A stretch of DNA of 64,000 bases. Origin: Boothiomyces macroporosus. Its lineage: Eukaryota; Chytridiomycota; Chytridiomycetes; Rhizophydiales; Terramycetaceae. The position numbers and the translations under genes were made by a program. The number at the start of each line of letters is the position of its first letter. Position 1 is the stretch's first letter. The stretch is taken from assembly GCA_027604185.1 (NCBI GenBank), contig JADGKB010000061.1, positions 18,672 through 82,671 of the forward strand, written 5' to 3'. The notes beneath the pieces are model-generated. The model was not told where the DNA came from. It worked only from the letters and a program-made list of their open reading frames with translations, and made no database searches. This document shows, piece by piece, positions 21,355-31,835 of this stretch.

Positions 21355-22481
21355 ATGGCGGCCACAAATACAAGTGCCAACTACCTGTCAACTATATGTG
21401 ATTATCGGGCCAATTACCTGGGATGCGATCAAAGCCTTCGCGAATCATTTGCAACCATAGACCTGATAATGATAGTCCTCGCAATCTTTTCGATTATCGT
21501 TTACTCTGGAAAGATTGCTCAGAACTTTATCACCAAAGTAATCAAAGACAAGGAATCTAAAAAGAAATGGAACGCTGTAGATACAACTTGCCTATTGTGC
21601 TGTCTCTCTAATGTATTTCGTATAATTCAGCTGGTAAACGTCAGGTCTGTAGCGTTTCAAAATGTAGACTTGTTAAACGACTTTCAGATTCGGCAGTACT
21701 TGCAAGTGACAATAGTGATGGATTTCATTTATTACGGAACTGGAGTAGCGGCTTCAAGCGTTTTTGTGGTAGTCGTTATATAATCTAGGCTAGCGTTGTA
21801 TCTGCCACAGCCGGCGTTAGTTTGTATTCTGATATCAAGATTGGAAGTAAAACTATTTCTGCTGAACGAATATTACGCGTTTTCCGCTTGGTTGTACTAG
21901 TTTTGACATTGACTTTCAATATATGCTGGGCTACAATAGGAACATCTTCAGGCGTGTACTATTACATTCTCTATAGAAGGGCTGGTTACATTTTGTCTAT
22001 ATCCACAATTGCTATAGTAACACTGCCTGTGATGGTATTCTTTTCAAACAAGGTTTTGCAAGTCATTATCCAGGGAAGCTCTCATTCAAACAGCAGAAAC
22101 AAGGACCAATCCCACGACGCTCGCAATTCTCACCTAGCGAACAAGACAATTGAAAACTCTGCGGTAGAGAAACCCAAGAGCGATCTTGACTCAAAGACAC
22201 CGTCTGTTTCCAGTAAAATAAGCAAAAGTACAAATATAGGAAAGAAATCCACAGTAGGAAAAAGGGAATCACGAATAGCGACATTTAGATTGGCAATCAA
22301 CATGGTTATATATCTTCTTTATGTGATGACAATTTGCAATCTCATACTTTTGATTGTCGGCCTTGAAGTCGATTACTTTCAACAGAACGACATTGCGATT
22401 TTGATTCTAAAATCTGTCAGTGATTTTTCGGTGTGGATTAGTTGTAGTTTTATGGCAGTTTATTTGTACAAGGCTAGTTGA
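21355..22481 (+). CDS. 7TM ICDYRANYLGC-family protein, copy F
   Basis: 368 residues from Met at 21355 (MAATNTSANYLS). The signature is TICDYRANYLGCDQ. Sequence is closest to D in the charged stretch after segment one (KDKESKKKWNAVDTTCLLCCL). The variable loop is Ser/Lys-rich (SSKISKSTNIGKKS). Intron 21769..21788 is 20 nt (GTAGTCGTTATATAATCTAG). Segment seven is VSDFSVWISCSFMAVYLY and the chain ends KAS. Last gene of the main array. Hydropathy and length match a seven-pass protein, and no enzyme motif is visible. Confidence 0.75.
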
Positions 22482-22644
22482 ACAATAAAGTAGTTGTAAC
22501 TGAACAAAATATTTACAAATGGGATTCTTTCTACTTTAGCACAAAGATAAAGCCGCTTTCTTATCTTTAAAACCACTACGTCACACCTTTCGCTGTTGTT
22601 TTTTCCGTCCAACTGTTGTTAGTTTACGCGTAGAGTTGACAAAA

Positions 22645-24492
22645 ATGGCGTCTGAAGAACCAAAAAAGATTGTCATCATAGGAGCTGGAATAACCGGCTT
22701 ATCACTGGCGCTAGCACTCGAGAGATTGAAAAAGGAAATCAATATTGAAGTGGTAGTTTATGAAAAGGAAGTGGCATTTTCGGAATTGCAAACACCACAT
22801 CATATTCTTTGGAAATCGGGAATAGAAGGATTCTTGGAATTAGGCCTAGCGAAACGATTAGGAAAGATTTGTTGGCCGATTGCAAAATTGACGACTATTA
22901 ATGCCGAGAGTGGAGAATCTATTTTACATTGGTCATGGCCACCAGAAGACATGAATGAAGAAGAGGAAGTGGATTTATCCTATCTGCCACCTATGGTTGG
23001 TGTTAGAAAAGCGGATCTTGTTAGAATGCTGATGACCGCACTTGCTGGGAGAGAAGATTTGGTGAGTGGATTGCAATTGGGTGTTACTTTTGCAAATAAT
23101 ATGAGGGAAGACGGAGTGAAAGGAATAGAAGGTGACCTAGCAAAGGAAGACTGGTTCAATAACGATGGGTTCGAAGAGCTTCTGCCAAACATTAAATTTG
23201 GACACGAATTGGTGTCAATGTCAATGTCTGACAATTACGGTAAGACCCCAATTAATATAGGCAAGGTAACTCTTCAATTCAAGAACGGCCACGAAGAAGA
23301 ATGCTTTATGGTGCTAGGTAACGTTGGAATAACAAAAGGTTGCGATGGCTTAAACTCCAAAGTCCGCTCTTTACTATTAAACAACAAAGTCAACCAACAG
23401 GAAGTTAATCAGCTAATTATTCACGGTATAACTCATCTAGATTCCAAAAACAATGAAAACACCTTTGACAATATTGAAAAGCTCGATCGCGAACAGCTTT
23501 TGGCATTTTGTCCCGATGGTACTTGCAGCACTTGGGTAGACCAATCGTTTTCGTTTGGAGTTACAAACATTGGAAATGATATGCTTGGATGGAATTTAAT
23601 TTTACCACAAAAGTATCCTGGACAGCACGCAAATGACTTTACAATGCCACAAAGACGCAAAGAGATTGGCAGTTTAGCTTCAATCAATCTTTTGGCCCCT
23701 CCACAACAGGAATTAGTAAGGTCTAGATCTGGCGGGTCCGCAGAAGATTGGATTCTGCCATCTGAATCTCAACGAGGAAGTTTGAATTCCGTAGAAAAAC
23801 CTGCGGCATTCAAACCAAACATGGAATTTATTCCTCCGCCTACCATTCTACCAGAAATTGCTTTTATGCCTGTAGGTTCTGAATCCCTAACTGGCCCCCA
23901 ATCAATTGAACTGGCAATCAAATTGGCGAGTGATTGTGTAGGAATTCCACATCCAGCATTGTCTCTTATTGCGTCTGCCGATATCCATCTGACAGCTTGC
24001 GTAGACAATACAGATTTACTCTCTGAACCCGCATTGAAATCTTTAACATCACCACAATTTCATCCTGGAAGAGTAATTCTGGTTGGAGATGCAGCACATG
24101 GACAAGCTACTTCTGCTCATGGCAGCCACGGAGCCAGTTTTGGAATCTGGGATGCAATAACACTCGCAAAGTTGATTGGCTACTACTTTACTTCGCAAGG
24201 CAAAAGTTATGTTTTAGCACAATCGCCAGAAGTCCGTCCAAATTCAAGTAGTCTGGACAGTATTATATTGGAACATATCGCGGCAGAGTTTACTAAAATG
24301 AGGCTTGGGTTGGGAATTGAAGGTATGCAGCACGCAAGGTCCCAAGCAACGTGGGTAAAGAGAGAACCAGGGTTCTGGAAATCTTTGCTTGGCATTAACT
24401 CTCAAAAGAACGGATGGTCGTTTGCCGAAACAACCAAGTTTGGGAAAACGGAGTTGAACAAAGAAATTGTGTGGCCTTCTTTGCATGCTTGA
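22645..24492 (+). CDS. FAD-dependent monooxygenase
   Basis: A 615-residue class A flavoprotein monooxygenase of the PHBH/salicylate-hydroxylase fold, which hydroxylates small, often aromatic substrates using NAD(P)H. All three family motifs are present: the dinucleotide-binding GAGITGLSLA near residue 15, the DG motif as GCDGLNSKVR near 235, and GDAAHGQATSAHG near 480, with VGVRKADLVRML between them. Insertions make it longer than the usual 400-450 residues. No signal peptide or membrane anchor. Intronless, unusual here for a gene this long, which could reflect late acquisition or chance. Substrate unknown. Confidence 0.75.
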   Translation: MASEEPKKIVIIGAGITGLSLALALERLKKEINIEVVVYEKEVAFSELQTPHHILWKSGIEGFLELGLAKRLGKICWPIAKLTTINAESGESILHWSWPPEDMNEEEEVDLSYLPPMVGVRKADLVRMLMTALAGREDLVSGLQLGVTFANNMREDGVKGIEGDLAKEDWFNNDGFEELLPNIKFGHELVSMSMSDNYGKTPINIGKVTLQFKNGHEEECFMVLGNVGITKGCDGLNSKVRSLLLNNKVNQQEVNQLIIHGITHLDSKNNENTFDNIEKLDREQLLAFCPDGTCSTWVDQSFSFGVTNIGNDMLGWNLILPQKYPGQHANDFTMPQRRKEIGSLASINLLAPPQQELVRSRSGGSAEDWILPSESQRGSLNSVEKPAAFKPNMEFIPPPTILPEIAFMPVGSESLTGPQSIELAIKLASDCVGIPHPALSLIASADIHLTACVDNTDLLSEPALKSLTSPQFHPGRVILVGDAAHGQATSAHGSHGASFGIWDAITLAKLIGYYFTSQGKSYVLAQSPEVRPNSSSLDSIILEHIAAEFTKMRLGLGIEGMQHARSQATWVKREPGFWKSLLGINSQKNGWSFAETTKFGKTELNKEIVWPSLHA

Positions 24493-24565
24493 AAATAAAC
24501 ATAAACTTTTGATTGAACGTCGGATAGGCACATCAACTGGCTGTTTATAGTACAGCAAAGAATCT

Positions 24566-26199
24566 TTATTTTTTCTCAAGAAACTCTGATCGCACTTGCA
24601 TGTACTGCAATCTGGCTTCCAGGTTCTTTACAGTTTTTTCCAATTCTCTGATTCGCTCTTTATCACCCTTCTTTTTCTTCAAGGTCATGCCAAACTGAGC
24701 AAGCAGCTCTTCATGGTCTTCTGTTGGTTCAGGGGAATCTACATCATCAAGATGGAATATTCCACTATCAGCTGGCATTTTAAATTTTGGCCGTGGAGTG
24801 AGTTCAGAAAGATTAATTTTTGGTATCGATGGTTTGTACATTTGTATAGGCGATATTTGTATAGCTTTTTTGAATGAGGCAGAGAACAAATCCACTTCAT
24901 TCGAGTAAATGTGTTGAATGCCGCCACCAGATAGAGCATTGTTGAATATATGGTGTGTCATGATTTCTTGGCCGCTTGGTCTCTTTTCAGCATCTTTATG
25001 GGTCAGTTGCGCAACTAAATCACATACAACTGGGTATTTGATTTCCATCTCTTTTGGAAATCTGCCGTTCTTCAAGTCATTCAGCACAACTGACCTTTCC
25101 ATTCCGGTTTTGAAAATCATAAACAATTCGAATAATAAAATGCCGAGAGAGTATATATCAGATTTGGTAATACACTTTGACTCTTCAGTTATTTCTGGCG
25201 CGATATAAAAGAATGTACCAAGATCAGAGGACGCTTCGGTGGCAAATTCCTTTTGATTCACAATGTGATCAGTAATGTTCTTTGCTAATCCGAAATCCCC
25301 AACATGCACTTGCCCATTTTCCATAAAGATATTGTCTGGCTTAAAATCTCTGTGAATGACACCCTGAGAATGAATGTGGCATAATGCAGTGACCAGCTGC
25401 ATAAAGATTGATAAATTCAGATCAAAGTTGATTTCTTTACGATTATCTAGCCATTCGCGCAAGTTTTCACACTTGTACAGTTGCATCTGAATGTACAGCG
25501 TAGCATAGTGAGGTGATTGGTCACTATCTACAGATTCAGCATCATCGTTATCGCATGAAATACATTCAGAGTGAGTCTCTATCCAGGATGTGTAATATCG
25601 GACAATATTGGTATGATGCGAAACGGAAGCCAGAGTAATTACTTCTCGCAGCACCCTGTGGTCTTGAATAGATAGTCTGCGGGTATGGCTATCCATCCAA
25701 GAGTTAGGCCCATTTAGTAAAGTTTGCGTAGGGGATAACTGAACAGGAGAGTCAAATTCATCTTGTATATCTTCAGGAAAGCAGTTGAGCAATACTTTTT
25801 TGATTGCGTATTCTTGCCCATCCAGCCTATTTCTAGCCCGGAACACTTGTCCGAACCCTCCCTTTCCCAAAGGTTCAATTTCTACATTAATTGATACCAA
25901 CCTTCGAATTCCGTTTCATATCTTCCAGTCACTTCATCGTCGCATATTTTCAAAACAAGCACATGCACATATTCGAATTCAGTGCCTTGCTTGAGTATCC
26001 CGCAAGATATTTCAGTCTTCTTGTTCCGAAATACAGTAGTGATTTTGCCTTGGGGAACAATATTGAAATAGTAGCTTAATTTTTTCAATTTAAAGTATGG
26101 CCTCGCAAGCTCGTTTCTATATACAATCACAAGGTCCGGCGATACTAGCAGTACTGGTTGTTGGATGGATTCGAAACATGAGATTGCAACTGGATTCAT
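24566..26199 (-). CDS. PAS-like domain eIF2-alpha-type kinase
   Basis: The C-terminal part is a Ser/Thr kinase of the eIF2-alpha kinase group (PERK/HRI/GCN2): FEEIEPLGKGGFGQVF, AIKKV, a charged kinase insert, LYIQMQLYKCENLREWL, HRDFKPDN, DFGLAK and APE, then a C-terminal coiled coil. Such kinases phosphorylate eIF2-alpha to slow translation in stress. Residues 1-100 look like a PAS fold (PVLLVSPDLVIVYRN, then beta-rich segments). The 20-nt intron 25882..25901 joins them in frame to give 537 residues; its donor is GTTGGT, not GTA. The PAS call is by pattern only; an HRI-like regulatory domain is the alternative. Confidence 0.75.
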
Positions 26200-26532
26200 T
26201 TTGGCAAAGTTTAATGCGCCCCCAATTTGAAACAGAGCAATGCGTGCTAGCTAAAGGAGGCTGGCAGGAATAGAAACGAGGAAGCGGAACGGGTCGGAAA
26301 TGGATAACAGCAATGCGGTACTATATTATTGCATGGTTGGATTATGTTACCAGGAGTGCTCACGATCTCGATAGCTAATTGTTTATTGGCTTGCAGGGCT
26401 TGATTTTCATTCACAAATAATCATGCGGAATATCCAATCAAAGTCGTCCACAGATTATCATGCATACCAAGATAGCGTGATTTGACAACAAACACTAAAC
26501 AAACTTGAATTAAGATTAAGTATATTAGTAAC
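26200..26532. other. Intergenic, nothing recognised
   Basis: About 330 bp between the kinase start and the RRM gene stop. No open frame, repeat or RNA gene could be supported. Confidence 0.4.
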
Positions 26533-27437
26533 TTATTCTTGCTCATCAGCATAAGCTTGCTTTACAGCCATGATACGTTCGTTAGCCTTTGCGCCATTAT
26601 ATTCTTCAATGGCTTTTAATAGCGATTCCTTATCATAGAATTCAACAAATCCGAATCCTTTGCTTCTTCCAGTAGAGTTAAAAACAACGCGCGAGCTTTT
26701 AATCTTGAAATCGGAAAAGATTTCACCAAGGCTACGATCATCTACAACAAAAGGCAAGTTTCCTACATAAGCGATAGTGTCTGAACGAGGTGCGTCAGGG
26801 CTTCTTGGTTTTCTAGGAGCGCGCTTTGGTTTCTTGGTCCTTTCAGCCTGTGCCACCTTTTCAGTCTTTTCACCTTCTGGTTTCTCTTTGTTTTCAGCTT
26901 CTGGCTTCTCTTTGCCTTCGGCTTTTTCCTTCTTTTTAGGCTTTTGCTTTTCTTGTGCTTCTTCCTTTCCCTCTTCCTTTTCTTCCTTCTTCTTGGCACT
27001 CTTTGGCTTTCGCTTGTTCTTTTTTGGCTTTTCAGGGGCTGGAGTTTCCTTTTCTTCGTTGGTTTCTTCCTTTTCATCGTCAACCCTCTATCGTTAACTT
27101 GAGGTACCTTTGCCTTCTTTGGAGCCTTTTGAGATGGTTCTCTGACTTTCTTGGCAACAGCTATTTGTACTTTAAGAACTCGGCCTTCGATTTCCTTTTG
27201 ATCGAAAGATTGAACTGCAGATTCAGCTTCAGCCTGGGTACTGAAGGACACAAATCCAAATCCCTTTGGCTTGTTAAAGCGAGTGATGAGTCTAACGTCT
27301 TGGACTGGAGCGACTGGAGCAAACAAGGATTTAAGGGCATCAGCATCGGTGCTATAGCTGAGGTTTCCTACAAATACAGTGAATAATTCTTGTTTGGTTT
27401 CGTTAGTGGTCATTGGTTCAGCAGGGGAAGCAAGCAT
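26533..27437 (-). CDS. Two-RRM nucleolin-like RNA-binding protein
   Basis: 294 residues with two RNA-recognition motifs separated by an 80-residue Lys/Glu-rich linker. RRM1 (residues 18-95) has FTVFVGNLSYS and GFGFVSFS; RRM2 (residues 205-285) has IAYVGNLPFVV and GFGFVEFY, both complete RNP2/RNP1 pairs. A basic KRAPRKPRSP stretch just before RRM2 may aid nuclear or nucleolar targeting. The layout resembles nucleolin/NSR1-type proteins without the GAR tail. The 20-nt intron 27088..27107 (GTACCTCAAGTTAACGATAG) lies at the start of the linker; without it the frame turns into a Lys-rich nonsense frame that hides RRM2. Confidence 0.82.
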
Positions 27438-27684
27438 TTATTGTTTGTTGATCAGCGTTTTAAATTCTGCAAAGATTCGCCTTCTCGCTTTGAAGGTGGC
27501 GTTTCAGGTCACACAAATGAAGGGAAAAATTCCATCAATTTCATCTTGATATAATTCACCAAGATGGAAACGAATGTGTTTGAAATCAACCAAATTGACC
27601 CGCATCTGATTATGAAACAGAGCGGCGGTATTTTCAACTGCCCAAGTAACAAGTGTTAAAAAATCTCTTTGAAATAGAAAATGT

Positions 27685-28513
27685 TTATTGCGGTTTTCTG
27701 TAGACAGTAGTTGCAGCAGATTGGTTCGTTGGGAATACAACCATACTTGCGATTTGGACATGAGGTGGTCTGCTGGTAGCAAACACGACAGTTTCAGCAA
27801 TATCTTGACCAGTCAAAGGCTCTAATCCCTTGTAGACATTATCAGCCTTTTCTTTGTCGCCGCCAAATCTAATAACACTGAATTCAGTCTCGACCATTCC
27901 TGGTTCAATGCTGATGACCTGTGGTTAATCTGTTTCGAGTTTTACGGTATTTGAACAAAAAACTTACATTGATGGGAGTAGCAACCAATTCATGTCTCAA
28001 TGATTTGGTCATTGCACAAACAGCATGTTTAGTTGCGCAATAGATTGATCCATTTGGATAGGCTTCAGTACCAGCAATACTAGAAATATTGACAATTGCA
28101 CCGCGTTGTCTTTCCTTCATTCCTGGTAGAACGGCTTGAGTGACATAGACCAACCCTTTAACGTTAGTATCAAACATGGTATTAATTGCTTCTTCAGAAA
28201 CAGTTTCCAAAGGATCTACACCAATGACTAGTCCAGCATTGTTTACCAGAATATCAATATCTTTAAACTCTTTAGGGAGTGATTTGATAGCATCGAATAC
28301 TAGGTCCTTGTTGCGAACATCCAACTTGAGTGCATGCACTTTTACGGATGGATAATCCTTTGCAAAGGTAGATTTCAAGGAATCTAATCTTTCAAGTCTT
28401 CTTGCAGCGAGAATCAAGTGAGAGCCGTGCTTTGCGTATTCCACAGCGCATGCTTGACCGATTCCTGAACTAGCACCAGTAATCAACACAATCTTTCCAG
28501 CCAAGCGAGACAT
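27685..28513 (-). CDS. Short-chain dehydrogenase (YdfG/YMR226C-like)
   Basis: A classical SDR close to NADP-dependent 3-hydroxy acid dehydrogenases such as YdfG and yeast YMR226C. It has the cofactor motif [14 protein letters not shown], the Ser in NISSIAG, catalytic YCATKHA (Tyr-x-x-x-Lys) and [10 protein letters not shown]. The spliced protein is 259 residues; Met at 28513 starts [14 protein letters not shown]. The intron at 27919..27967 is 49 nt, by far the longest I could verify in the window, though it ends with the same GATTAACCACAG-style branch and acceptor. It probably reduces small hydroxy acids or serine derivatives; substrate not determinable. Confidence 0.88.
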
Positions 28514-28690
28514 TTTCAGAGGGAAAAAAACTAACGGCCGGATATCCATATGACCAGTAATCTAACGAGTACATATGAGCAAAATAATCTACCCCACTAT
28601 AAATTTTCCTAGCATTGTGTTTTTGATTTATGCGATCTGTTTCGGGACTCTCAAAAACAACTATTCAGATATTAACCATAAACTATTTAT

Positions 28691-29111
28691 TTAAAGTTTA
28701 GCTTTGCCGCCTAGATCTTTCAACACGCCGTCGAGTTCTAAATTAGTTTTCAATTACTGGTTGCCAACATCATGTTTCCCTTGATCTTGATTTTTCCAGT
28801 CATGAATGCCTTTTGTCCTTGTAGTTTGCCGGAAGCAAGGTTTACAAAGTCGGAATCTGAAACAGCAATGATAATATCAGCCTTTGGGGAAGCTGGACCA
28901 GTCTTGACGGTTCCATTGGTCTTCAAGTCCAAAGTCCATTGTTGAACTTTGCCTTCCTTGTTCTTGACATCAAACTAGGGTTAGAAAAAAGTACTTGGAA
29001 GACAGCTTTGGTCTTTTTGATGGCGGCATCCTTGTCAGCAGGGGAGGAGCTTAGTCCCTTTTCGATTTGTTGAAAGATTGCAGAGGAATCGTAACCAGCA
29101 ACAGCGACCAT
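28691..29111 (-). CDS. SCP2: SCP2 sterol carrier protein, peroxisomal
   Basis: A stand-alone sterol-carrier-protein-2 domain of 126 residues that binds lipids or fatty acyl-CoA. It shows [45 protein letters not shown] and [15 protein letters not shown]. After splicing the protein ends GGKAKL, and AKL is a good type 1 peroxisomal targeting signal. Two 20-nt introns are needed: 28975..28994 and 28738..28757; the second hides the targeting tail, which no unspliced reading shows. This supports functional peroxisomes in the organism. Confidence 0.92.
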
Positions 29112-29489
29112 TATTTTATAAAGATTTTTTGACCTTCAGTGCACTTTTATATACGTGGTCACGCGATTTTCAACATGTGAATTTGCCAACCAAATTTCTC
29201 TTGTGGACTGGTGATGAATGTCCGACTGGCGTCTCATTTGTCTTGGTGAATTTATCTTGAAAACCACTTGCAATATGGCTGCTGTTGTTTAGATAGGACA
29301 CCAAGCTGACAGTTAACAAATGGAAATCACCAAAAATAACCGCAAGTAGATTATATCCAACGCATGCTCATTATGTAAACAATAGCAATGGAAAGAACAG
29401 TATTCAAGCAATAGTTTGAAAAACTCGAATTTCTGTCCGCCCGACCTTCGCCACCTTGAAAAAAATGAAACAGAAACGTTTGTGTAGGT

Positions 29490-29732
29490 TTGGCAAAAAA
29501 GAAAATCCCAGCAATGCATAGATCAGCTCTAAAGCTAAAGCTTAGCCAGTGGATATCACTGTTCAAACCAAAAACCCACATATACAAATCCTCATACATT
29601 CTTATACCTGACGACCGTTCATCAATGGACGGAGATACCAACAAGGAATTCAGCGACAACCGGCTTCTAAGATACTTTGGTTTGGATTTCTTGCTTTCAG
29701 ACGTCTATGATATCTGCAACTTTGAGCTTTAA
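29490..29732 (+). CDS. Hypothetical small protein
   Basis: An open frame with Met at 29514 and a TAA stop at 29730 giving about 72 residues: MHRSALKLKLSQWISLFK then TNKEFSDNRLLRYFGLDFLLSDVY. Composition looks protein-like but there is no recognised domain. A 20-nt GT...AG segment at 29471-29490 (no TAAY branch motif) would join it to an upstream frame with CPPDLRHLEKNETETF, so it may be the last exon of a longer gene. Low confidence; the ODA docking gene ends 19 bp downstream on the other strand. Confidence 0.3.
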   Translation: MAKKKIPAMHRSALKLKLSQWISLFKPKTHIYKSSYILIPDDRSSMDGDTNKEFSDNRLLRYFGLDFLLSDVYDICNFEL

Positions 29733-29751
29733 GTTATAAAATAAAATCAGT

Positions 29752-31743
29752 TTATTCTTTCTTTTGTCCGACTTTTCTCTTGGATTTAGTTACAGTCAGT
29801 TTGTTTTGGGCGTTTGCTGTTTTTTCTCGTTTAATGAGCTAGTGTTAGTTTAGCTTACTCCTCTCAAAGTTCTTTGCTTTAGCTCTTCTCTGGTTAGTGG
29901 ACGGTCGTCTTCATCAGATGCGTTATCCCCTGAATCATGGTCATCACTATGTTAGTTATATTTACAGCGTGCTTGGTGCCACGATTGTTATATTGCCCAC
30001 ATGAGCAGTCGGGCCTTGTCCTAGCAATCCAGCTACTCCTCCAGCTGGCATTATCTGTAATCCTTCTTGGTCTCCTGTCAATTGAACGGCTTTCTTTGGA
30101 GAATTTACCAAATAGTTTAGGGTCAATAGATCATTTGCTTTTTGTTCAATCAATCCCAAAAACTGAATCAAGTTGCTTTCTGTAACACCCTGAGGGCCCA
30201 AGCTATCAGTTGGAAGTGGGAAATCAATCATTGCACGTACTTTTTCTGACCGCTTCATTGCGGATGGCGTATGGACTGGTCTTTCTCCTTCAGTCTCTTC
30301 TTCCCCTAATTCTTTCTGTGGAGCAGCAGACGCAGGTCTTTGTCTCGCAATCTGCTGAAGAACACTGATAATACTCTCTACTCCCTTGGTAAGATCGCTC
30401 AGAATGACACTAATTTCATTGTATTGTTTGTCGTAATGCTGGCATTTTTCATTAGTAGTCTTCAAGCTATGCTAATATTAGGGTAGATTACCTCTAACTG
30501 CTTCAAGGTCTTTTTGCGCTCTTCCTCAACCGCAACAGCCTCTACTTTCATTGCGTTTAATTTGGATTGCAATTCAACTATTTCTTCAGCGTGCAATTCA
30601 ATCTCATTGTTGATTTCATTTACATAATTGAAGAGCGAAAAGTTTTGGTCTTCCACAGCTGTAAATCTTTGAACTAATTCACCGATATCTGAAATACCGG
30701 TAACTTTGCGTATTTCTGAAAAGACGCTTTCATAGGTATTAAGGGGAATATAAAGCTGTTCTTGAGACGGGAATTTGTTGTTTCCGAGAATATCCTTTTT
30801 ACCTGACATTAGACTGAATTACCATTGCTCTGTTTGTTCTTGTTGTCAAACTTTTCGGTTCTGTTTGCAGCTTTGGTTGCCATAAATTCCTTTAATCTGC
30901 GATCCTGCTCTAAAATTCTGTCCAACTCCTTCATTTCCTGGATGTAGGATTGATATTCCTTTTCCGCTTTTTCACGCAACACAATAATCTTTGACTGGGC
31001 TTCATCTCTATTGTCAAGTTACTGCAACCTTGCTTCGTAAGCCGCATTACTGGTTTCGATAATATCAGCCATCTGCTTCTTTTGCTCCATCAATTCTTTT
31101 TCGAATTTGTGATAGATATTATCAAACACCAGTCTTTCTCTTCGAAGATTGTCTATTACACCCCGAAGCTTCTTGTTTACCGCCAGAGCTTTGTTGAATT
31201 TAATTAACGCTTTTTCCAATCTATTTTCCAAAACTCTCACTTGTTTATCAATCGCGGCGTTATTAATCTGAGCTGCATTCACACCTCCCAATTTAGCCCG
31301 GTGTATGTCAACTTCGTGAGCAATGCGAGCAGTTTCCTTGTCTAAATTTGCAATTTCTTCGAGAATCTGTCTGATTCTTTTCTGCAGTAAATCTTGATTA
31401 GTTTCGTATACCAGCTTGCTCCGCCATCGCCTCAGCTTTTTTACTTTGAATTCCATTCTTTCTTCGATCCTCATTCCTCTGCTCTAATAGCCGAAGTTCG
31501 TCTTGCAAATGCTCGTTATCAACTCTTAATTTCTCAATAGAAGCCCTACTATTATCTAAAAGTACCTTTGTTTTCCAATTAATAGGCGAGACTCTTCAGA
31601 ATACGCTTTCCTGTCTCCCTCCATAATTCTATATTGCCTTTGCAGTTTCTGGAGCTCAATCTCGGCTGAAATTAAATCATATTACCCATTCCATCATTCA
31701 TATCATTCTCAATGGATAATGCTGCTGCTGCCTTTGTGCCCAT
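29752..31743 (-). CDS. Outer dynein arm docking subunit (ODAD1/CCDC63-like)
   Basis: Coiled-coil subunit of the outer dynein arm docking complex, related to CCDC114/CCDC63 and Chlamydomonas DC2 (ODA1). The 610-residue product has long coiled coils (residues 20-330). Family-typical stretches are VRVLENRLEKALIKFNKAL, NKKLRGVIDNLRRER, NAAYEARDEAQ, ILEQDRRLKEFM and EDQNFSLFNYVNEINNEIE, with a Lys-rich C-terminus. It has eight introns: 31666..31685, 31546..31565, 31393..31411, 31008..31028, 30803..30822, 30472..30491, 29947..29965 and 29839..29858. The 21-nt one has a GTTGCA donor. It would anchor outer dynein arms to doublet microtubules. Confidence 0.9.
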
Positions 31744-31835
31744 TTTAGTAGTAGAGATTTTTGCGTGTCAAGATAATGATGTCACTCTAAAAAGCACAAT
31801 GCTCAACGACTATGAAAGGAATAGAAAGTTAAATT

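Noticed and set aside
27504..27800. Minus frame overlapping the SDR 3' end
   Set aside because: It is antisense to no known gene and out of frame with conserved SDR residues; no domain.
31008..31022. A 15-nt intron with a GTAACT donor in the ODA subunit
   Set aside because: The 21-nt alternative restores the conserved NAAYEARDEAQ stretch of the family.
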